From Chalara sp. BL73 (Eukaryota; Ascomycota; Leotiomycetes; Helotiales), in contig CAKJVC010000013.1 in NCBI GenBank assembly GCA_918026815.1, forward strand, positions 1-64,000: a DNA stretch of 64,000 nucleotides. Reading direction: 5' to 3'. The notes below the pieces were generated by a model. The model was not told where the DNA came from and searched no databases. It was given only the letters and a program-made list of their open reading frames with translations. Made by a program: the position numbers and the translations under genes. This document shows, one piece after another, positions 55,688 through 64,000 of this stretch. Positions within the stretch are counted from its first letter, which is position 1, and each line of letters opens with the position of its first letter.

Positions 55688-58087
55688 GGCAGCGCAGGTA
55701 GCAATTTAGATGGAGAAGGAATGGATCTTGTCCCAGATGGAGAAGAATATAATCTATTGCTTCTGAGCTGAATGAAGCAATTGCGCAACCCCGCACTTTC
55801 AGCCGAATCCAAGCCTCCGCGACGCCCACACGTGAGAAGGCCCTTCTAGCCATATTACCTAAGAGATTGATGAAACATCAGAACCCTGGGTGATGAGATG
55901 ACATGTCTCGTCGATATTACACAGGTGGTCTCGTTCTCTGTTGGTAGGATGTCTATTCCCGTCTCCCTGAGCCCTTGAGGAGCACCAATACTCTAGCGGA
56001 TGCCGCCCGCAATTAGCTTCAGCGGTTCGAGATCCCGATAATTCGCCGCTTAGCTTTTCCACCCTCTGCTAGGAATCAGGATTGCACACCTTCTGTCAGG
56101 TGTTGGGATGTCACGTGCTAAGGGGTAATAAGGGGGTTCGGTAGAGGCTGTAGGTCTTGGCACAAAAAGGTCTCTGGTTACTAAAAGTATAAGTAGAAGG
56201 TTCGGGGCGTAGTAAAAAAAAAGAAATTGGGTTTTGCATTAGCAAAAACTGATTCGTGCTATATTTCTTTAAGCGTTTTATATTATATTTTATTTTGTAA
56301 CAAAGTGTAATTCGGCAAAAATCGAAACTGCTGCACACTAGATATCACGTCCCGTCTCCCTGTAGAACACGTGACTTACTGTAACGGGCTCCGTCTCAGG
56401 AATGGGCATATGTAAGTAGGCCAAGGAGCTAGAGTATCTCTTCTTCATATATTTACGGCCTAGTACTGTAGATAATGGATTATCAGTAACGCTCCTAATA
56501 AGCCCGTCGACGTGATACTACTGCAGATCCACCAATTGATTCACCTGCTGAGATCCACTTTCTGATAACTAGTTCCCAACATCTCTTGTATTATACCTCC
56601 GTTGACCACTGTATCTGCAGATGCGCAGCGCGTACCGTGACAGTGCATCTACAAATACAGGGGGCAACGGAGGTATAATATAATACGAGAGAATCTAAAG
56701 CTAAGGAAGAAAGAGGAGCTCGAGGAGAGCAGGCTATATATACACGGGGTTCTGAGAGCTCGGCTAATATACGCCACGTGTACTCCAGAGGAGGGGAGAT
56801 GCGCAGTGCGTGCCGTGACAACAAAGTGGTAAAATAGTCAATCAAAACACCATGGCGTATCACAACTTTCTTATAAAGAAGGACTACTTTATTAGGTTAA
56901 GCGTTGTTATGGCAGGGGGATCCCCCTGCTAGCAATAGGGCAAGAAATAACCGCCGTGCCCCAGCACGCACGCCAACTTTTCGCATGGCGGCGGTGGCTT
57001 TTGTAGCTTAGTAGTGGGTCGTTTATGTGTACAGCTAGCCTAAACTGTTGGGTTTAAAATTACCGAGGCTTGGGTATTAACAATTGGGAAAACCAACAAA
57101 TAGCTTCCTGGTTTTAGTAAAAAAAAATTAAAACTACAAACGGTTGCCAGGATCAATGTCAGTGCACAAGTGTGAAGCCGCGTAAGTAGAGTAGTGCAGT
57201 TTGTAAGCAAGCTTTATAGTTACTATTAATACAAGACTTATCTTTACCTTTTACTTATGTGCCCCGACCTACCACCTGTTAGAACATGGAATACACAGTG
57301 TTGATCGGTAGGTATTTGTAATGCAATTCAGGCTCTCTATCGCATGTGTCTAGCATACAGATCTATAGTAATCTGTGTGGAAAAGTCTTCCGCGCCAGTG
57401 TCCTTTAGTTAGTCAGAGACGGGTCAGCTACCTGGATCCTCACATCCTAACACCGCCAAAATCCGCCACCGACTTATTGCAGACTTGTCACATGCAATAT
57501 GTCATATAACAAATGTCACGCAAACTCCCCTGTAGAACCAACACAATATAGTACTATATTTATTTGAAGATTAGATAAAGGGAGGATCTATTTATACATA
57601 CAAAAGGATGTATATTCTACCACCACAGGGTTGTAAGCTGAAGCACCGTTGTCTAGTGTGTGCGTCCTGATGCAGATAGATGATATTGTGCCGCTTAAAC
57701 GCGTACGTGAGATAATTGGCAATTTAGCGACGCTGGGGTAACTTGTAACCCAGAGATTACAGTCTTCTTGCGAAATGGCATTCGCCGCCAGAACTAATCA
57801 TGCGAGGGTATATTTCGAAGTTCGTATAGAATGAACCATTGAATACACACAAAATCTGTAAATACGACTTTACAGCCCCTGGCTTGCGATTTTGACCTGT
57901 CAATTGTGCCGCAAAAATGCTGCTGACTCCAGCTTTATAAGATAAAATATAGGTGACTGAGACCAACATAAGAGCCTGGAATATCCTTCTTGCTTTTAGT
58001 TGGCTCTTCCTTTTCATATTAAAGACGTATCTTTTCGATTCCCCTCCAAATCCTCATTCTCATTCCAAAAAGTCGGATGTTGAAACC
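55688..58087. other. Long intergenic region with retroelement debris
   Basis: No gene is supported. GTCACGTG at 56110-56117 and CACGTGAC at 56368-56375 flank an AT-rich block and could be ends of a small element (weak). An LTR-like segment with an inverted repeat lies at 56579-56821 (listed separately). The remainder to 58087 is AT-rich. Confidence 0.45.
56582..56820 (-). repeat. LTR-like fragment with nested inverted repeat
   Basis: 56582-56624 and 56645-56692 are inverted copies (TATTATACCTCCGTTG and its complement) around a 20-base loop. Read on minus, TGTCACGG(C/T)ACGC(A/G)CTG starts at 56820 and again at 56642, 178 bases apart; TGTCACGG also starts the solo LTR at 25494. A TATA-like TATATATA lies at 56735-56742. 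This looks like LTR edges rearranged after insertion, but no clean target duplication was found. Confidence 0.55.
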
Positions 58088-58684
58088 ATGATCCGCTTAC
58101 TAACCGCTCTCCTCTATCCCACAACCTTCTGTCACACGCTGGCTTGCAATTTCGATGCCCTCCGCTACAAGCGTGATATCAACGATAGTGCATCTTATCC
58201 AAACTTCATTCCAGGGACCATTGGGCCAGCAGACGCTACGACACTTGGGTACACCTTGAGCCACCATGCTCTGCCCATCACACGAGTTCTGGTCTAATTG
58301 AATTAGGGCACTGCTCCACCAACACAGGGCGTCCCTCAGTCATCCTTTTCGCACTTCGGTCTCATCGTCCCCGATATCCGCGCTGCTCAAGCACGGATAA
58401 AATCAAAGGGCGTGACGATCGTGAGAAAGGTTGGTGATACGATGAATCCTGATTCGCCCATTCCTGCTGCATTTGGATTTCCAAATCGAGAAGCGTTTGA
58501 GGAGGGAATTCTTGGTCTTCAAGTACTGGGCTTCTATGACTTTATGACAATTGCTGATCCAGATGGGAACCTGCTGGAAGTTATTGAGCAATATTGGTGT
58601 TCTGCGGAAAGACGGGAGCTTAATTCAAAGTTGGTGGGAACGGTTTTTGAGGATTATAGTCGAACGGACATGGGAGTAGCTTAA
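58088..58684 (+). pseudogene. VOC/glyoxalase-family protein with signal peptide, inactivated
   Basis: The Met at 58088 begins a secretion signal (MIRLLTALLYPTTFCHTLAC). After GTIGPADATTLGYTLSHHAL, the typical start of a secreted fungal VOC (vicinal oxygen chelate) protein, the frame meets TAA and TAG near 58295-58308. It then resumes in the same frame as GTAPPTQGVPQ, FSHFGLIVPDIRAAQARI, PIPAAFGFPNREAFEEGI and DFMTIADPDGNLLEVIEQ. The central segment that should follow SHHAL (the first strand set with a metal ligand, about 60-70 residues in related proteins as I recall) is missing. So it has both an internal deletion and stops. Later VOC landmarks (second His, Glu in LLEVIEQ) remain. Confidence 0.8.
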
Positions 58685-58896
58685 ATAATGCAAAGAATTA
58701 GTAATTGAGAACCACATTTTCAAGAATTCAAAAGGTCTCGTCTAAAGCTGCCATTAAGGGAGAGGGGGAAAACACGTTTCCGAGGAGGTAATGATTCCTT
58801 GTTGATTCATCCGAAGATTAGGAGCTACTCGTGAGTGAGGCATGCTACAAGATTCCCTGTTTAAGGAGGAAACATCTTATGTGGTCACCACCTCTT

Positions 58897-59808
58897 TTAC
58901 CAAGGAACTACTACCCCATCATAACCTACGAAAGACCCTGAGGTTGTGGTCTTAGTTGCTTGATCAATCTATTTGCCTTAATCAATAACAAATTCTTTTT
59001 AGTATAAAGAGGTCTTCTTACCTGAGCCAGAACAGCGCCTGCACTTTGCTCCACGGTCATTGGTGGCGCAGGAACACCAATGCTATCTGCAAAATTCTGT
59101 CCGTTTTCTGTCTGTACCCACCTGATCATCGTCAGCACGCCATCTTCTTGTTGGAAGCGGAAGACTAACCCAGGATGAACAACTAAAACCACGATTTCAG
59201 GTTCCTCACCATGTATCTTTTTCGCAGCATAGTGCACTCCTGCTTTACTGACTCCATAGCCCAAGGTTGGCGCTCCAGACATCATGGCACCGATGCTACC
59301 TAAGATACTGCCTATAATGATGAATTTGGCGTTTGCAGAAGCCTTCAAGAAGGGAACCAGAGTTTGGTAGAGCGAAATGGGTCCCAGCGTATTAGCATAA
59401 AAGTCTGTCAATACATTGGATAGAGGTGTCTCAATTGCGGACTTGAAACTCGACCCAACTCCAGCATTAGCAATAAGGACATCAATTTTCTCAATTCCAT
59501 TTGATTTCAGACTTTCAGCCAATAGTCTGAGCATTTTCGACCTCAGAGGTCGAAGTGGTCGAGACCGACAAGTGTTTGATGGCCAAGGTGCTCCCGTCAG
59601 CTTTCGGCAATGCCTTCAGAGCCGTGACATCTGTGTTGTCGTCACGGACAGTTGCTATCACTGTGGTATTGAGACGTAGAAGCAAAATTGAAGCCAGCCC
59701 AAACCCGATTCCTGAAACTAGTTAGGATACATTACTCACCCAACACCGCACGGCTATCCACTTACCTCGGTTTGCGCCTGTGATAAGGTATACAGTGTTT
59801 GACGCCAT
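58897..59808 (-). CDS. Short-chain dehydrogenase/reductase (SDR), three exons, one-base frameshift
   Basis: Exons 59808-59766, 59711-59022 and 58968-58897 with introns of 54 and 53 nt. The classical NADP-binding motif TGANRGIGFGLA spans the first intron. NAG is in VLIANAGVGSS, the catalytic Ser in IIIGSILGSIG and Tyr-x-x-x-Lys in GYGVSKAGVHYAAKK. The last exon gives IDQATKTTTSGSFVGYDG and then VVVPW, the usual C-terminus of this fungal SDR group. Total exon length is one base more than a multiple of three. The shift lies at an A4 run on the minus strand (59534-59537), between TSEVE and MLRLLAESLKSNG. Either the gene is newly broken or the extra base is an assembly error; otherwise everything is intact. 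Substrate unknown; it probably reduces a small carbonyl compound using NADPH. Confidence 0.82.
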
Positions 59809-61475
59809 AATATACGAAAGCAGAATTCTGTACCTATTGGTGATTTACCCTCAGGGGACGACAAATCGTTGAATAGAAATAGGGGAGAACGGATTGAGAG
59901 AACAGCCTCTGGCGAGATGTTATAAGGGAAAGTTTGTGTAGAAGTGGAGCCAAGTACCTACATGATGAAAATTCCAGGTCTTCTGTTTGTATGTTGGTAA
60001 AAAGGAAAGGACACCAGTGCCTCAAGCATGCATGCGGATATCTCGCTGGAAAAGGAAGGTGAGATGTTTGAGGTGAGGCCGACTATGTAATATGCGAGGA
60101 GCATGGTGCATGGGTCGCGCATGGCCTTGCCAGCATATACCATGGTAGTACTTCGTCCGCATATGTTGGGTTGATACCCTAGTACTATGTGCCAACATCA
60201 TCCCTGCTACCAACTGTTCGACTCACCTTGGCAGAAATGGGTAGACCAACTAGATTGCCAACCGAGGGCTTGGTACTCTTGTGTAGTATTGGACTGCCAA
60301 GGTTTATAAATACTCATTCAACGAGAATTATGAGGGATAAATAGTTATCTAGATACGGCCGTGTTTGAATTTACATGCAGGTGACATTATTGGTAGTTTG
60401 ACAAATAGTCATTGATCCAGCGCTTTACCATTGAATCAAGTTACTCCATCTGCAAGTATTTTGATCTGATCAACTTGTTGGTATCAATACTTCTAGAATA
60501 GATTAGCTACTGAATGGGTCATGTGACTCTATCACGTGACACAGAGGGAGGCATATCCTTCTCCCTTCATTCAACCTTCAACGATCAATCACATTCAACC
60601 CAATAGGCAACTACGCAGTTATCAGGTGGTGTTGCCACGGGTAGAGTGATCCCACACAACTATTAGTCGCACTTTAAAGAAATAGTTAAAATGCCATAAG
60701 CGGTATGCTCTTGAGAGATCGAACTGTTGTACATTAACTATATTGACACATAAAATATTCACTTGCTTGAAACTCGCTTCGACCAGGTATATATCCTTCA
60801 GACCCTTTTAATAATTCGAAATTTCGATTACCGTGACTGCCAGGGCTTGCCTCGCACAGATACATTTATCTCTCGATCAACTCGAATACCACGCTCAATT
60901 TCAGTGACGCCACCAGTCCGATGATCGTTGATCGTTGATGCTTGAGTTTAATTGTAATTGTAGCTTAAGGTAATGAGGGTCGTGAAGGATACTATTGTTA
61001 AATGTGTAACTGGATTACACATTGAGCTCATTACTTCCCTAGGAATCTTTGCCCTAAGGTATAGTAAGTGCCAACTCTACAAGCACAATGCGTGTTTGAT
61101 ATCACACAAGTATTGTAAATAAAACTATTGTGTACAAGCCCTGGAAAAGAAGTTTTGTATGCAGTATAGTCAGTAACAGACATTGCGCTCTTCAGCCGCG
61201 TCCTGAAAGGGCTTAGTTCCTATTTTCAATCGCAAAGATACAGCACCGCTCGCTGCCAACATCTGGATCACATAGCGCCATTGTAGCCAATGGAGAAAAA
61301 GTCCATTGAGGTAAACCAGCAACGCGAAAACTATCTTGCGCCTAAGTTACAGCCCGGCTAAATCGGCTTGCAATTCAAGGGCACGGACACTAAGAAAGGA
61401 AACTACAAAAATCACATAAATCATAATCCATAAATTGCCAGAGACGCTGTCACCCGAAATACCCCACCACCCCCA
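59809..61475. other. Intergenic, no gene seen
   Basis: This stretch lies upstream of the SDR gene and downstream of the HET gene. TA-rich and repeat-poor. Small frames at 59834-60213 on minus are without support. Confidence 0.45.
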
Positions 61476-63761
61476 TCAAACCAAAGCAAAAGTCCTCAAC
61501 TTCACACCCCTACCCCTCAAAACCCCAGGCTCCATCCTCGGATCCGAGTTGACAATCTCCCCCGTCTGCTTATTTTTAAAATACCTAAATATGCGTGGAT
61601 CTTCTGAGGTCCTCTCTCCGCGATCGACAGCCTCCCATTCTTCTGGTAATGGGCCAAGTCTGGGATCTTCGTCACATGTAGTTTTAGTCTCGGCATTGTA
61701 GAAGCGGAGAAAGGTGAAGACACCTGTTGAGTCGTTAAAGACGTGAGCTGCCCAGGGAGAGGGGAGGGGTCCTAGGAAGGCATTGGAATCGTTGAGACCG
61801 AAGATGAGGCATTCACCTAGGACTTGGAATGTATTGTTGGGTTGTGGACGGATGAGGATAGGTGTTTCGCAGCCGAGAAATACGGAGATGATATCACCTG
61901 AGAAGATTATTATCAGCTAAGTTTAGCAAAAATCACGGGAGATATTACCTGTACAAGCAGCAAGTGGTGCTAGACCGAAGTAGCCCTCAGATGTTGTCAC
62001 CCACGCGCGACCTGGTAACAAGGAGAGAGCCAATTTCTCCATCGGTGTCGGTTTGGAGTCAGCTGAAAGAGATCTCTTTGCATTTGCACCAAAGAGAGCT
62101 GTCGGCGAGTCTTGGGCGATCCATTCATCAAAGGATCCAGCGTAGTCACGCTCTGGAAACCTGTCCTTCAGAGCATTTCCAGCCAGTGTTCTGGCGTGTG
62201 CATCACGTACACTTCCTCCGGTGACGTATTTTCCTGACTCCAAATTCTCAGGCTCCCATCCCCGCACCAACCGCAAACATTCAAGTACATCTGCGCCTGC
62301 TCGTAGAGGCTCATGGATGTGCATAACGGTTGCACATTGAATACCTGTGGCGTTCATTGTGTTTGGCATTTCGAAGGATACTTCGGAACGAGAGTGCCCA
62401 GCTGCGAATTGCCAATCCATTCTTCGAGAGATCCTCAACTTGGAAGATAGGTCTGGAACCCAGGAAGGGCTGGCCACTGCCTTGGAATTTTCTATGTGGC
62501 AAAGACGTAAAAATTCTAGGCGTTTGGAGTAGTTGATATGGGCTATAGTCGTATCTCTGTAGACCTCGTCGACTGATAAAGAGTAATTTGGACGTATCAA
62601 TTCCTGGAAACTTCGCGGAAATAGTCCGTGGAGGCCATATACTCGGTCCCGAGAGTCTGTACAAGATCTGCTATACACTTGGTAGAACACGTCTGAAATT
62701 GGGTGTTTGTCAGGAAGCAGTTCCACCAGATTTCCTATCAACCTCATCACTGGTGGCAAGCTCCATGATGCCGCCTTGTTGTACCAAAGAGCGAGGATAG
62801 CGTGGCGGAAGGTGATCCAGTCTAGCTCATCCTCGCCGCATAAGAACAAACCCCTGCGAGCCAGGTGCGCCTCTTGAACAACCCATAGACGCTCGAACCA
62901 TGAGCGTTGAAGTAGGTTACTGATAGCCTTCCAGGTGCTGTCGCCGAATGGAAGCTGAACAGAAGACTCGAACCATGTCTTTTCCACAGCATCTGGCGCG
63001 GGTGCACGACGCCGATCAGTCGTCGACACCACTTGTCTGCCAAGATAATTGAGCGTTTGCATTGCAAGCTGACTGTCCTCTGTCGATGGTCCTACCCACA
63101 CTACGACACGCTCTGCTAGCTTGAATATATCTCCCATGCGAGACACTTGGGTGTTTCTCTCCACAATATCTGCTTGATTGATACAGATAGCGTCAATCCA
63201 GAGTACTCTTTTTGTGTCCTTGGATCTCAGATGTCGTAATGAGCCTTCAAGATTCTGCCCCACCAAGAGTGTAGCGTATCGCAGAGGGTGTATTGAGACC
63301 ACAACCAGTATTTCTGCCGCATCCTCCTTTGAGTCCTTGGAAGCAAGGTCAATCAGAACTTCCAGAGGACTATCTTCGACTCCCCAGATATATGAGAGCG
63401 CTTCATAATCAACGTCTCGACCTAGAATTTCCTCTTCACTTGTATTTTTGACGATATTCACTAACGGAGTAATGCTGGCATTTGGATGCTGCCATGAGGT
63501 GGACGTAACTCCAGTCGCATCTTTGTGGATGTACAGGATTCGCCCTTCAAGAGCTTCATACGCTTCCCAGTCACTTGGAAGACTTATTCGAGCATGTTTC
63601 AAGTGTTGGCCATTTCTATGTGGGCGTGTAGATCTTTCCAAAGTAGCTTGCGTAATTCTGAGCTTGATATGCTCGTCGCCTTCCCCAGGAAGGAGGGTAA
63701 CCAGTCTGACATCCTTTGTCGGTTCCGCAAGCTTCTTGTACTCGTAGATGCTCTGCGACAT
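61476..63761 (-). CDS. HET-domain (heterokaryon incompatibility) protein with WW-like C-terminus
   Basis: Two exons (63761-61949 and 61897-61476) with a 51-nt intron give 744 residues. The HET core (PF06985) is complete: YEALSYIWGVEDSP (~119), LWIDAICINQADIVERN (~187) and RSWFERLWVVQEAHLARRG (~300). The second exon carries the usual HET tail (GDIISVFLGCETPILIRP, VLGECLIFGL). It then ends in a WW-like segment: LGPLPEEWEAV, FRYFKNKQTGEIVNSDPRM, with one Trp, the YF pair and Pro but no second Trp. Frame intact, start at 63761 (MSQSIYEYKKLAEPTKD). HET domains trigger cell death when incompatible partners meet; the specific allele system cannot be told. Confidence 0.92.
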
Positions 63762-64000
63762 CGTGATGCTGGTGTAGATTTCCGCTTCCTTGAACCGAAT
63801 TGTAAAGGATAATATTGCAGAGGAATATGAATTGGTGAAGCTGGTGTTTATGACAAGGGCATGGCGGTTATGTTTAACAAAGAGAGAGGGGAAGTAGCAC
63901 AGTTGTTAAACAAAGCCGCTAGTCCTCTTTTGGCTGCGATCTGTGAATGTCCCCCAGCCTTACCATGGTATTTCACTCTGGGACATTAAAAAAGGCTCGG
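63762..64000. other. Upstream flank of the HET gene
   Basis: Only 239 bases to the window edge. No feature is supported beyond the probable HET promoter. Confidence 0.4.

Noticed and set aside
56110..56375. GTCACGTG ... CACGTGAC as ends of a small transposon
   Set aside because: The motif is itself palindromic and short; no target duplication found.
1..64000. CRISPR arrays, tRNA or rRNA genes, bacterial operons
   Set aside because: No regularly spaced repeats with unique spacers, no cloverleaf or rRNA sequence noticed; introns and families are fungal.

Overview
The window looks like a gene-poor accessory or subtelomere-like stretch from a filamentous ascomycete (Pezizomycotina). The evidence is short 41-95 nt GT-AG introns, fungal-only families (HET, 2EXR, STAND/NLR genes with fungal N-terminal domains, DUF6606/DUF3638), Fot1/pogo and Tc1/mariner transposons, and stop codons that look like repeat-induced point mutation (RIP). 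The species cannot be named from the sequence.

Layout. 1-8721: two head-to-head pieces of one very large fungal family, a broken N-terminal half on minus and an open C-terminal half on plus. 9292-11112: a Fot1/pogo transposon with RIP-like stops. 13394-18101: an ankyrin-subtilisin gene and an unknown gene. 19066-24853: a seven-exon gene coding for an alpha/beta-hydrolase, a NACHT-like region without a P-loop, ankyrin repeats and a ZZ finger. 25494-25744: a solo LTR. 25777-27233: a dead MFS transporter. 28606-33192: a NACHT gene split by a Tc1/mariner element at 29261-30610. 33.2-36.4 kb: AT-rich tandem and inverted repeats. 36464-37294: a 2EXR gene. 41062-43438: a SesA-like/ankyrin-like protein with a terminal membrane segment. 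45.8-49.0 kb: two broken small genes. 49243-51079: a second Fot1/pogo element. 51375-55687: two intronless genes with trypsin-like motifs. 58.1-59.8 kb: a dead VOC gene and a frameshifted SDR gene. 61476-63761: a HET gene.

How the genes may work together. Five loci (ankyrin-S8, hydrolase-NACHT-like-ankyrin-ZZ, NACHT, SesA-like-ankyrin, HET) are of the kinds linked in fungi to non-self recognition and programmed cell death. Their clustering beside transposons fits a fast-evolving compartment. No co-regulated pathway is visible. The most intriguing candidate for something undescribed is the 51375-55687 pair: the downstream gene has a trypsin-like His motif but no GDSG, while the upstream gene has GDSG and a likely Asp but no matching His.

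Caution: several otherwise good reading frames differ by exactly one base, often at short homopolymers. Either many genes are decaying or the assembly carries indel errors. Transposon copies, by contrast, have only in-frame stops. Family names come from recognising motifs; no database search was run.
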